A DNA stretch of 44,495 nt, from contig JBHEKY010000026.1 in the NCBI GenBank assembly GCA_041859095.1, forward strand, positions 1 through 44,495, given 5' to 3'. Of this stretch, positions 9,045-16,665 are shown one piece after another (position 1 is the first letter of the stretch; every line of letters begins with the position of its first letter). The notes beneath the pieces were generated by a model, which was given only the letters and a program-made list of their open reading frames with translations, searched no databases and was not told where the DNA came from. Both the position numbers and the translations under genes were made by a program. Source of the DNA: UBA1422 sp041859095 (GTDB lineage: Bacteria; Bacillota; Clostridia; Peptostreptococcales; Anaerovoracaceae).

Positions 9045-9848
9045 ATGGAAAAACGAATTATAAGCATCTATACAAACGGCACACAGGTGTCCAAAGAAAC
9101 CAGGTCTTTACTAAAAAAGAAGCTGGAAGCCAGCGGTTTTTTTGTACCCAAAGAGTTTTCTCCGGATTCCGAGTTGCTGGTTTGCATCGGTGGCGATGGA
9201 ACCACTTTGGAGAGCATTCACAAATATGGCTTCCCGAAAGTGCCCATCATTGGAATCAACACTGGGCATTTAGGATTTTTTCAGGAAATACATCCCAATC
9301 AACTGGATGAATTTATCTTTAACTACAAAGAAGGCAAATATCGGTTGCAGCCATTGGCAACTGTCAAGGCACATGTTCATGAAGGGGGTCAGGTGCATTT
9401 GCACCGTGGTCTAAACGAAATCGTAGTCAAAGGTAGCAATGCCTTCTCCGCCCATCTGAATATTTCCATCGGTGGCAGTTTTATCGAACGGTTTTCCGGC
9501 GATGGCGTGCTGGTGGCAACACCGGCTGGCAGTACTGCCTACAACTACTCTCTAGGTGGATCTATCGTAGACCCAAGACTTAAGTTGCTTCAGGTGACAC
9601 CAATCGCACCCATGAACACGACAGCATATCGTTCCTTCACTTCAAGTATCCTTCTTCCCTGCGATATGTCCTTAGAAATCGTACCCGAGTATACGAAGGA
9701 TGACAGCACATGCATTATTACAGACGGTATCATAACCCACTACGAGAACGTGGATTTAATTAAAATCGAGTTTTCAGAAACCTCAGTAAATCTTCTGCGA
9801 TTTGAAACCTATGATTTTTGGAATAAGGTCAAAACCAAGTTTTTATAG
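9045..9848 (+). CDS. nadK: NAD kinase
   Basis: Phosphorylates NAD to NADP at the 2'-hydroxyl of the adenosine ribose, using ATP or polyphosphate. The 267-residue protein shows the hallmark GGDGT at residues 49-53, followed by IGINTGHLGFF, and the second signature SGDGVLVATPAGSTAYNYSLGG. These are the substrate-binding loops of the NAD kinase/diacylglycerol kinase fold. The length is typical. It starts 9 bases after pepF, and the RluA-type gene follows after about 30 bases, so it is probably in one transcript with both neighbours. In this anaerobe it sets the NADPH supply for biosynthesis. Confidence 0.95.
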   Translation: MEKRIISIYTNGTQVSKETRSLLKKKLEASGFFVPKEFSPDSELLVCIGGDGTTLESIHKYGFPKVPIIGINTGHLGFFQEIHPNQLDEFIFNYKEGKYRLQPLATVKAHVHEGGQVHLHRGLNEIVVKGSNAFSAHLNISIGGSFIERFSGDGVLVATPAGSTAYNYSLGGSIVDPRLKLLQVTPIAPMNTTAYRSFTSSILLPCDMSLEIVPEYTKDDSTCIITDGIITHYENVDLIKIEFSETSVNLLRFETYDFWNKVKTKFL

Positions 9849-9879
9849 TTTTAACTGTATGAAAGAGCACTGCAAATAC

Positions 9880-10794
9880 ATGAAAGATAAATATACTTAC
9901 ACGGTAACAATCGATGATGAAAAAAAGGAGCTCCAAATCAAGGAGCTCCTTCGATATAAGTTCAACTTTTCATCCAGATTGCGAACCAAAATCAAAAAGC
10001 ACCACGGAGTCTCCTTAAATGGAGCCTCTGTAGATCCCTGGGTGGTGCCAAAAGCCGGCGATAGGCTTGCAATCTCTGTTCCCGATGAGGTCAGTTACTT
10101 CCCCCCCGAACCCATTCCCATCCAACCGATCTATGAAGATGACGATTTGCTGATTATTAATAAGCAGCCTGGGGTAGTCGTTCATCCCACTAATGGTCAT
10201 CCAGATCATACCATCGCCAACGGTGTCACTCAATATATGCTGGATACAAATCAATCCTTTAAAATCCGCTTTATCAACCGTCTGGATAGAGATACCTCCG
10301 GTCTATTGGCTCTAGGAAAGAACTCTCACGCCCAGGATGGATTTGTAAAACAAATGAAAGCAGGTCTTGTGGAAAAGAAATACCTGGCCATTGTCAAAGG
10401 GATTTTTCCGGAAGACAAAGGGACAATCGATGAGCCACTGGGTCGTCCGAATCCGGATCAGGTTCACCGCGGCGTTGTAGCAGGTGGACACCCTTCTGTT
10501 ACTCATTTCCAGGTTGTTCAACGGTTCGATTCCGGTTTTACGCTATTGGAACTTATTTTGGAAACCGGTCGTACTCACCAAATTCGGGTTCACTTATCCC
10601 ATCTGGGATTTCCGGTTGTGGGCGACACCCTCTACGGCTGTGAGGATAGCACGCTCATAAAAAGACAGGCTCTCCATGCGGTAAGCCTGTCATTCCTTCA
10701 TCCTGTTACCGGGTTGCCGCTCAATCTGAAGGCCCCATTGCCTGAGGATATGGTCGATTTATTAAACCGGATAGACGGAGTCTTCCTTTTGTAG
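9880..10794 (+). CDS. RluA-family 23S rRNA/tRNA pseudouridine synthase
   Basis: Converts a specific uridine in RNA to pseudouridine. An S4-like RNA-binding region lies near the N-terminus (LLRYKFNFSSRLRTKIKK and LNGASVDPW), followed by the catalytic RluA domain with the motif RLDRDTSGLL, whose second Asp is the nucleophile, and GRTHQIRVHLSHLGFPVVGD. The frame is open from 9802. I prefer the ATG at 9880 because AAAGAG lies upstream and the earlier ATGs (9802, 9859) either overlap nadK or lack a ribosome binding site; 9859 remains possible. The target site (RluD-like or otherwise) cannot be read. The last 33 bases overlap the 3' end of the opposing carboxyltransferase gene. Confidence 0.9.
   Translation: MKDKYTYTVTIDDEKKELQIKELLRYKFNFSSRLRTKIKKHHGVSLNGASVDPWVVPKAGDRLAISVPDEVSYFPPEPIPIQPIYEDDDLLIINKQPGVVVHPTNGHPDHTIANGVTQYMLDTNQSFKIRFINRLDRDTSGLLALGKNSHAQDGFVKQMKAGLVEKKYLAIVKGIFPEDKGTIDEPLGRPNPDQVHRGVVAGGHPSVTHFQVVQRFDSGFTLLELILETGRTHQIRVHLSHLGFPVVGDTLYGCEDSTLIKRQALHAVSLSFLHPVTGLPLNLKAPLPEDMVDLLNRIDGVFLL
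10659..10691 (-). terminator. Intrinsic terminator of the pycB-like operon, inside the RluA gene
   Basis: On the minus strand a perfect 8-bp stem, GACAGGCT/AGCCTGTC (10691-10684 and 10671-10664), encloses a 12-base loop and is followed directly by five T. It lies about 70 bases past the carboxyltransferase stop and wholly inside the opposing pseudouridine synthase coding sequence. Confidence 0.75.
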
Positions 10795-12162
10795 TAGGTT
10801 TAAATCTAATTTTTCTTGTTTTTCTAGCCTTCTTTTAAAGAAGGTTTCAGCGGGTTTCGGGAAAAAGGCTTGGGTAAGCACGTCTTCTTCCTGTTGCATA
10901 TATTCTGCCGCATCTTTTCGTGCCTGGGCCAGTTCCGGCGGCAATAAGTCTGCAGGACGGCATGTAACCTGCTTTTCATCACCCAGAATTTTTTTGATAA
11001 TTTCTTCTTTGATGGGTACAGTGGTTTTGCCATACATACCCTTCACCAGTTGTCTTGCCTCATTGGGAACCATCTTATACCGCTCTCCTAAAACCACATT
11101 CAGCACTGCCTGGGTTCCGACAATCTGGCTGGATGGCGTAACAAGAGGTGGATATCCGAAGTCTTCACGGACACGTGGGACTTCTTTTAAAACTTCCTCG
11201 AATTTGTCCATGGCGTTAGATTCTTTCAGCTGTGAAACCAGATTTGACAACATACCGCCCGGCACCTGGTAAAGAAGCGTGTTAATATCTACGCCCATTA
11301 ATTTTGGATCCAACAATCCACTGGCAATATATTTTTCACGGATTGGACGGAAATGCTCAGTGATTTTGTCCAATTTGGCAAGATCCAAACCCGTATCCCA
11401 TTCGGTGCCTTTGAATGCAGCTACCATAGGTTCTGTAGGCGGTTGTGAGGTTCCTTCTGCAAACGGAGAAATAGCAGTGTCAATGATATCGACGCCGGCT
11501 TCCGCTGCCTTCATGTAAGTCATACTCCCCAAACCGCTGGTGGCGTGGGTATGGAGTTCCACTGGAATCTTGAGTTTTGCTTTGAGTTCCTTGACCATTT
11601 CATAGGTACCATAAGGATCTAATAAACCAGCCATGTCTTTGATGCAAAAAGAGTCCGCACCCATTTGTTCGATTTCTTTGCCTAATTGGACGAACATATC
11701 ATTGGTATGGACAGGGCTGATGGTGTAAGATACGCAGCCTTGCGCATGAGCACCATATTTTTTGGTAGCTTTGATGGCGGATTCCAGGTTTCTGGTATCA
11801 TTCAATGCGTCAAAAATTCGGATAATGTCAATGCCATTCCCAACTGCCTTGTTTACAAATTCGTCCACCACGTCATCTGCGTAATGTTTGTATCCAAGAA
11901 GATTTTGTCCTCGAAGCAACATCTGAAGATTGGTCTTCTTCACCAGTTTACGAATGGTTCTCAGACGATCCCAGGGGTCTTCTTCGAGGAAGCGGATACA
12001 GGCGTCATAGGTTGCCCCACCCCACATTTCGAGGGCATGGTATCCCACGTCATCCATGGCTTCCAAAATCGGTAGCATCTCTGCTGTGGTCATTCTTGTG
12101 GCGATGAGGGATTGATGGCCATCTCGCAAGACCGTTTCGGTAATTTTTAATTTCTTGGTCAT
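10762..12162 (-). CDS. Pyruvate/oxaloacetate carboxyltransferase subunit (PycB / OadA / transcarboxylase 5S type)
   Basis: A TIM-barrel biotin-dependent carboxyltransferase subunit that moves a carboxyl group between carboxybiotin and pyruvate/oxaloacetate. It begins LKITETVLRDGHQSL, with the catalytic metal Asp in RDGHQ. The barrel continues with FCIKDMAGLLDPYGTYE, which carries the lysine that becomes carboxylated, and HTHATSGLG with metal-binding histidines. The C-terminal PYC/OADA domain (PGGMLSNLVSQL and VTPSSQIVGTQAVLNV) is present. The open frame reaches 12207, but the ATG at 12162 has GGAGG six bases upstream and gives 466 residues. There is no C-terminal biotinyl domain (no MKM motif), so biotin carrier and carboxylase subunits must come from elsewhere. 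It follows the MurE-type gene by 48 bases on the same strand. Confidence 0.9.
   Translation of the reverse strand: MTKKLKITETVLRDGHQSLIATRMTTAEMLPILEAMDDVGYHALEMWGGATYDACIRFLEEDPWDRLRTIRKLVKKTNLQMLLRGQNLLGYKHYADDVVDEFVNKAVGNGIDIIRIFDALNDTRNLESAIKATKKYGAHAQGCVSYTISPVHTNDMFVQLGKEIEQMGADSFCIKDMAGLLDPYGTYEMVKELKAKLKIPVELHTHATSGLGSMTYMKAAEAGVDIIDTAISPFAEGTSQPPTEPMVAAFKGTEWDTGLDLAKLDKITEHFRPIREKYIASGLLDPKLMGVDINTLLYQVPGGMLSNLVSQLKESNAMDKFEEVLKEVPRVREDFGYPPLVTPSSQIVGTQAVLNVVLGERYKMVPNEARQLVKGMYGKTTVPIKEEIIKKILGDEKQVTCRPADLLPPELAQARKDAAEYMQQEEDVLTQAFFPKPAETFFKRRLEKQEKLDLNLLQKEDSVYPV
10828..10844 (+). terminator. Possible terminator of the pepF-nadK-rluA run
   Basis: CCTTCTTT and AAAGAAGG form a near-continuous palindrome 33 bases after the pseudouridine synthase stop, inside the opposing carboxyltransferase gene. 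Only TTT follows it, so it is a weak intrinsic terminator at best. Confidence 0.35.
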
Positions 12163-12210
12163 TTTGTCCTCCATTAGTTTTACATTTATATCACTAATAT
12201 GAATCATTAC

Positions 12211-13746
12211 TCATATCGTTTTATATTTCTTTAACGTCTCGACGATCACTTCACCATCAGAAACGGTTTTAACATACTCATTGCCAATACGATGTCTGGT
12301 TTCCCAACCTTTTGCCGCGACCACCACAATGGTTTTTTCATCTGCTTCATAGATTGCCTGCTCGATTGCCAGCACACGGTCAAGTATTATTTCGTAATTC
12401 GCCCCGACGGCTTTGGCGTACTTGGCAATTTCATTACAAATATCTTCGGCTGATTCTTCCCCTGGATCCTCCATGGTTATAAACATTTTGTCCACATAAG
12501 GCGCTGCGGCCTCAGGCAAATCCTTACGGCGGCTTTCTGCCTTGTTTCCGGGACATCCAAAGACGATAAATATTTTTTTGTCTGGGTGCTCAATTCGGGT
12601 GGATTGAAGCATATTGATATAGCTGTCTGCCGTATGCGCATAATCCATTAGTACCGTTTTTGAATGTGATTCATTAAAAAACAATTCCATGCGTCCGCTG
12701 ACACGACTGCGGTAAAGTCCCGATTTGATAAACTCCATCGGAATTCCAAGATAATAACAGATTGAAATAGCGGCCAGCGCGTTGGCTACATTGAAAAGCC
12801 CAGTGAGGCCTATGGCAAATTCATCGTCAAAATCCGGTCCTGTTGCTCTGAATGTAATCCCGTTCAGGGATGTCTTAACATCGTATCCTTGGATATCGTT
12901 TCCTGGCGTCATTCCAAAGGTAATAATTTTCTCAACAGATTCGCTTTTCTTTGCTATATTTAGGAACCTCTCCGAATATGGGGTATCCATATGGATACAA
13001 GCAGCCCTGCATTGATTGAATAATAATTCTTTCGAAGAAATATAATCTTCTAAATCGGTGTGTTCGGCAGGACTGATATGATCTCGCCCGATATTCATAA
13101 AAACACCAACATCATACATTACACCAAGGGTGCGGTGATATTTGAGCCCCTGACTTGATACTTCTGTAACCATATATTTTGTGCCACTTTCAGAAGCATT
13201 AAAATAGTGCTGATGTAGCGGAAAAGCTTCTTTAGTGGTGTTCAAGGATTCATCCTCTTTGACCAATCCGTCAAAATTCTCAATGCTGGACAGAATGGCA
13301 CAAGGAGGATATTTCTGATCCATCAGATAATCGTCCAGAATATCTCTGGTAAAGAAAGCCGTTGTGGATTTTCCTTTGGATCCGGTAATGCCAATCAAGG
13401 TGAAGTTCTTCCACGCCTGATTAAAATACAAGTTCGCTGCGATGGCCATTGCTTTGCGGATATCAGATACAATAATGCAAGGGATTTGGTCCATCACATC
13501 GGGTAATTCCATTTTTTCGCTGACATAGGCAATCGCACCTTTTGAAAGGGATTCTTCCAGGTATTTCACATCAAAATGGACACCTTTACAAAAATAAAGA
13601 GTCCCGTGTCCTGCTTTTCTTGAGTCATAGGTGACCAGCTCAACATCTTTGGTAAGAATCGCGGATAATCCATGTTCTTCGACAAGCAGTTCTGCCTGTG
13701 CTAAGGCCTCTAAATACTCCTCTATCCGATGGGATATCATTTGCAT
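12211..13746 (-). CDS. murE: MurE-type UDP-N-acetylmuramyl-tripeptide synthetase
   Basis: An ATP-dependent Mur ligase that would add the third amino acid to UDP-MurNAc-L-Ala-D-Glu in the cytoplasm. The N-terminal substrate domain contains TYDSRKAGHGTLYFC. The P-loop is GITGSKGKSTT (residues 119-129). NIGRDHISPAEHTDLEDY is followed by the probable carbamylated Lys239 in SSKELLF. The C-terminal domain has MDYAHTADS and VFGCPGNK. Where mDAP-adding enzymes carry a DNPR motif, this protein has E-D-P-G near residues 426-429, so mDAP is not the obvious substrate; lysine or ornithine is an inference. I use the ATG at 13746 (AAAGG upstream), giving 511 residues and a 10-base overlap with the racemase gene. 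Its company suggests a dedicated cell-wall operon. Confidence 0.87.
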   Translation of the reverse strand: MQMISHRIEEYLEALAQAELLVEEHGLSAILTKDVELVTYDSRKAGHGTLYFCKGVHFDVKYLEESLSKGAIAYVSEKMELPDVMDQIPCIIVSDIRKAMAIAANLYFNQAWKNFTLIGITGSKGKSTTAFFTRDILDDYLMDQKYPPCAILSSIENFDGLVKEDESLNTTKEAFPLHQHYFNASESGTKYMVTEVSSQGLKYHRTLGVMYDVGVFMNIGRDHISPAEHTDLEDYISSKELLFNQCRAACIHMDTPYSERFLNIAKKSESVEKIITFGMTPGNDIQGYDVKTSLNGITFRATGPDFDDEFAIGLTGLFNVANALAAISICYYLGIPMEFIKSGLYRSRVSGRMELFFNESHSKTVLMDYAHTADSYINMLQSTRIEHPDKKIFIVFGCPGNKAESRRKDLPEAAAPYVDKMFITMEDPGEESAEDICNEIAKYAKAVGANYEIILDRVLAIEQAIYEADEKTIVVVAAKGWETRHRIGNEYVKTVSDGEVIVETLKKYKTI

Positions 13747-14441
13747 ATTGAAATCGCCTTTCTTGCCAATATTTCCATGGCATCCACATAAATGTCCGTC
13801 AATGGATTCTCCATCGCATAACAAGACAACTCTGTACAAGCCAATATTATTTTTTTGCATCCGGCTTCCCTAAATTGGTTTTCCACTTGCGTAAAATCTT
13901 CTGGGTTCACCGGCAAGCCTGCTTTCACCCCGTCATAGATGATGTGCATCAATTTCTTTTGGTTACAATCTGTCGGAATAACTGGAATCATGCCATTTTT
14001 GGCTATTTCTCTTTGAAATATCTCGGCTTTGATCGTGCCATCAGTAGCCATAATACCCACTTTTTGGTCTTGGCAATCACATTCATTCAGCAAATAATCA
14101 ACCGTTTCGCGAACCATGTTAATGATGGGAATTGTGACTACCTTTTGGATATCATCCATAACAACGTGTGAGGTGTTGCATGGAATTGCAATACAAGATG
14201 CTCCACTTTGCTCAAGGAAAACAGCATCTTCCCGCAATTTGTTTAGCAATTCAGAAAGATTGCCGGATTCAATGGCTTTTGTTCGGTCCGGCATGGTAGC
14301 GTGGCTCAGAAGAATCGTATTGATGTGTTCCTGATCTTTCTGTGCCGGCGTCATATCAATCAGCATCTTATAAAAGACATTGGTTGCCAGAGGTCCCATG
14401 CCCCCGATGATACCTAATATTTTTCCTTCTTGTTTGTTCAT
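13737..14441 (-). CDS. Aspartate/glutamate racemase family protein
   Basis: A 234-residue cofactor-independent racemase of the aspartate racemase/YgeA type. The opening LGIIGGMGPLATNVFYKML is the family signature. The two catalytic cysteines are Cys88 in AIPCNTSH and Cys202 in LACTELS. The length is typical. Its stop overlaps the MurE start by 10 bases, and its own start overlaps the stop of the ATP-grasp ligase as ATGA. Because D-Glu is already covered by murI at 6344-7159, and because the partner upstream resembles a D-Asp ligase, I infer that it makes D-aspartate. In Enterococcus faecium an aspartate racemase gene is likewise next to the D-Asp ligase gene. Substrate choice is not provable from the sequence. 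Confidence 0.88.
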   Translation of the reverse strand: MNKQEGKILGIIGGMGPLATNVFYKMLIDMTPAQKDQEHINTILLSHATMPDRTKAIESGNLSELLNKLREDAVFLEQSGASCIAIPCNTSHVVMDDIQKVVTIPIINMVRETVDYLLNECDCQDQKVGIMATDGTIKAEIFQREIAKNGMIPVIPTDCNQKKLMHIIYDGVKAGLPVNPEDFTQVENQFREAGCKKIILACTELSCYAMENPLTDIYVDAMEILARKAISICK

Positions 14442-15658
14442 TGTTTCCCCAGATATTTCTTGTATTTTGCATAATGGCTCATAATCGACTTAAATGTTCT
14501 CAAACTATGAAATAGACCTTTGTCAGGTTTATAAATCAGTGGGTTGACTACTTTGCCTGCTGCAATCAGCTCTTTCATTTTTTGTTTATATTGTGGAGGG
14601 CCTACGTAGTTGAATGCAACCCTTCTTGGAATTACCATCCATAAATTCTCGCTATCCACAGACTGATAGTCCATCGGCTCATTATCAATGACATCTTTTA
14701 CTACCAAAGCGGCAATATTGCATCCAGAACCAGTAACATAGAAGTTGCTCCGTCCTTGTCTGGGATTAATTTCGAAAACCTTGTATTTCCCGTCCCGTTG
14801 ATCATATTTAATGTCTAGGTTAGAGAATCCCACATAGTGGATTTCTTCCAGCAAACGTTTGATTTGATCCATAAAAGACACGTCTGATTCAGTAATGATA
14901 ACCGCATGGTTTCCGATTCCATGTGGCGTGTGCTCTTCCAGTAACACATGACCGAGGCACATCATCTGGACCTTCCCGTGTTGATCTGAATAATTGGTTA
15001 ATACACGCATAAACGTGTCATCGCCCGGGATAAAGTCCTGAATAATCATGGTATCCGAATACCCCGAATCATAAATATCTCGGAGGATTTGTTGCATTTC
15101 TTCCACAGTGTTTGCTTTAAACGCCTTGTTTTGACCAGGGAAAGGATGTTGCCAGTACTCTACCCCATTGGAGGGTTTCAGAATATATGGCGCTCCGAAC
15201 GGCGGAATTGAGTCAAATGGCATTTCTTTGCGGAAAATATACGTGGCAGGATAGTCTACCCCGTGCTTTTCGCACAGCTGATAAAACTGCTCTTTATGAA
15301 TCAAAGTATGCAAGAAATCGATATCGATATACGGTGCGATGACATGCTCCGGATAGTGGGGTTTGTTTTCGCTAATCAACTCCAGGTAATTGTCTCCACA
15401 TCCCAGAAGAAGGATTTTTTTGTCCGGGTATTGTCCGGCAAAATCCAATACCTTTTTTAGGAAAACTGGTTGGGTATCGGCCTGTTGATCGTAGGAGTAG
15501 TTAATAATTTTGCTTCCGATACAAGGTCCGGAATCCGCTTTACCAAAGGCATCCACAACCATGCCATAAGCTTCGTGAAATGCTCTGGCAACACTGTATA
15601 CATTAATATCACTGGCAAAAAGCAAGACCTTAAAGTCATTCCTGCATTCGCTTTGCAT
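14438..15658 (-). CDS. ATP-grasp ligase resembling peptidoglycan D-aspartate ligase
   Basis: A 406-residue ATP-grasp carboxylate-amine ligase. The N-terminus LLFASDINVYSVARAFHEAYG closely recalls the opening of the E. faecium D-aspartate ligase, which joins D-Asp through its beta-carboxyl to the side-chain amine of L-Lys in the peptidoglycan precursor. ATP-grasp elements follow: YILKPSNGVEYW, the hinge MIIQDFIPGDDTFMRVL, and the metal-binding segment VFEINPRQGRSNFYVTGSG. A GGAGG precedes the ATG at 15658. It heads a tight run (ATGA overlap into the racemase, 10-base overlap into MurE). I infer that it adds a D-amino acid cross-bridge residue. Alternatives are another amino-acid ligase or a carbamoyl-phosphate-synthetase-like enzyme of unknown substrate. 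The cytoplasmic location is consistent with the lack of a signal peptide. Confidence 0.8.
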   Translation of the reverse strand: MQSECRNDFKVLLFASDINVYSVARAFHEAYGMVVDAFGKADSGPCIGSKIINYSYDQQADTQPVFLKKVLDFAGQYPDKKILLLGCGDNYLELISENKPHYPEHVIAPYIDIDFLHTLIHKEQFYQLCEKHGVDYPATYIFRKEMPFDSIPPFGAPYILKPSNGVEYWQHPFPGQNKAFKANTVEEMQQILRDIYDSGYSDTMIIQDFIPGDDTFMRVLTNYSDQHGKVQMMCLGHVLLEEHTPHGIGNHAVIITESDVSFMDQIKRLLEEIHYVGFSNLDIKYDQRDGKYKVFEINPRQGRSNFYVTGSGCNIAALVVKDVIDNEPMDYQSVDSENLWMVIPRRVAFNYVGPPQYKQKMKELIAAGKVVNPLIYKPDKGLFHSLRTFKSIMSHYAKYKKYLGKQ

Positions 15659-15723
15659 TGTATCCTCCGATTATGTCTTTTCTGATGTCGTACTGTTCGA
15701 TTGATTCGTTCGTTTGTTTGTTC

Positions 15724-16482
15724 TTAATACTGTTCCGGAATAAATACCTGACCGGAGATGTTTCCCTTCAGCAGTTCATAGAAGGCAACCGTTGTTGTAT
15801 AGAAGTAAGCGCCAACCCAAAGGTATCCAGCACCAAGCACAAATATCATTAAGTTCTCAAACAAACTTGGAATTTCGTTTAGGTCAACAAATATCCCTGA
15901 ATAGATTGCACCGGGTAATACCGCCAGAATTGCCCAACCGATGAAGGATAGTGCCAGTATGAAGAGTTTGGCCTTATTGCCTGCCATAATCCGCTTGCTT
16001 TCTCTGAGGCAGTCCATGGCAGACAGCTCCGGATTGTCATGCATGATATAAAATGACTGACTATAGCGGAAGGCTGCAATAATACCGGGGATAATAAATA
16101 GTAATGTCCATAAAACGATAAAAATACCCATCAACAGACTTAGTACAAAAGCTTTTCCAAACCGATTAAATCCATCGAATATACGGTTCACCTGGGTTTC
16201 TTGATTTCGAAACAAGCCCACGAAGAAGGCTACCAAACCCAGAGAAAACGGTCCTGATACCAATAATAAATACAACCAGGATGGTGAGTTCGTCACGGTA
16301 ACACCACCGGGTGCGATATAGCTCCATCCCAGTAGGCTGTCTATCAAACTTGGAATCAAACTGATAAACACAAAATATAGCAACATCGCTAATATAGCCT
16401 GCTGCCAATTGCCATTCAAAGCGGCTCTTCCCCGTGCCCGGATGTTCGCTGCGGGCTCTAAAACAATTAAATTTTGATTCAT
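15724..16482 (-). CDS. DUF975 family membrane protein
   Basis: A 252-residue integral membrane protein. It starts with a short soluble stretch containing the family-typical IRARGRAALNGNWQQAI, followed by about five to six hydrophobic helices and the conserved IIPGIIAAFRYSQSFYIMHDNPELSAMDCLRESKRIMAGNKAKLF segment, in which DxPELSAxxCLRxSxxxMxGxK is the DUF975 hallmark. The function of the family is unknown. An AGGAGG site lies just before the ATG at 16482. Upstream is the terminator of the 4-hydroxybutyrate operon, so it is probably a separate transcript. Downstream, the cell-wall ligase operon begins after 65 bases with no clear terminator between them, so read-through is possible. Confidence 0.85.
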   Translation of the reverse strand: MNQNLIVLEPAANIRARGRAALNGNWQQAILAMLLYFVFISLIPSLIDSLLGWSYIAPGGVTVTNSPSWLYLLLVSGPFSLGLVAFFVGLFRNQETQVNRIFDGFNRFGKAFVLSLLMGIFIVLWTLLFIIPGIIAAFRYSQSFYIMHDNPELSAMDCLRESKRIMAGNKAKLFILALSFIGWAILAVLPGAIYSGIFVDLNEIPSLFENLMIFVLGAGYLWVGAYFYTTTVAFYELLKGNISGQVFIPEQY

Positions 16483-16569
16483 GATTTCCTCCTATATACC
16501 TTCAATTATGCTCGAAACATGCATGACCAAATTTGTCATACAATATACCCCATATCATACAATAAATAA

Positions 16570-16594
16570 TTGCCCCGTGCAACACACGGGGCAA
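16570..16594 (-). terminator. Terminator of the 4-hydroxybutyrate operon
   Basis: A perfect 10-bp stem TTGCCCCGTG/CACGGGGCAA with a 5-base loop lies 72 bases past the 4-hydroxybutyrate dehydrogenase stop. On the minus strand it is followed by TTATTTATT. On the plus strand CCTTTTT follows, so it could also stop plus-strand transcription. Confidence 0.78.
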
Positions 16595-16665
16595 CCTTTT
16601 TCAATGTATACAGAATTTTTTCATCTCGCATTGAGTTGTTTTTTTGCAGAAATAAACGGTCTGAT

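Noticed and set aside
13746..13860. N-terminal extension of the MurE-type protein to 13860
   Set aside because: The extra 38 residues overlap the racemase coding sequence, lack Mur-ligase similarity and have no ribosome binding site; the ATG at 13746 has one.
15659..15723. Run of related 4-base units (AAAC, GAAC, GAAT) upstream of the ATP-grasp gene
   Set aside because: It is short and imperfect, with no clear promoter or operator in it; it is probably chance low complexity.
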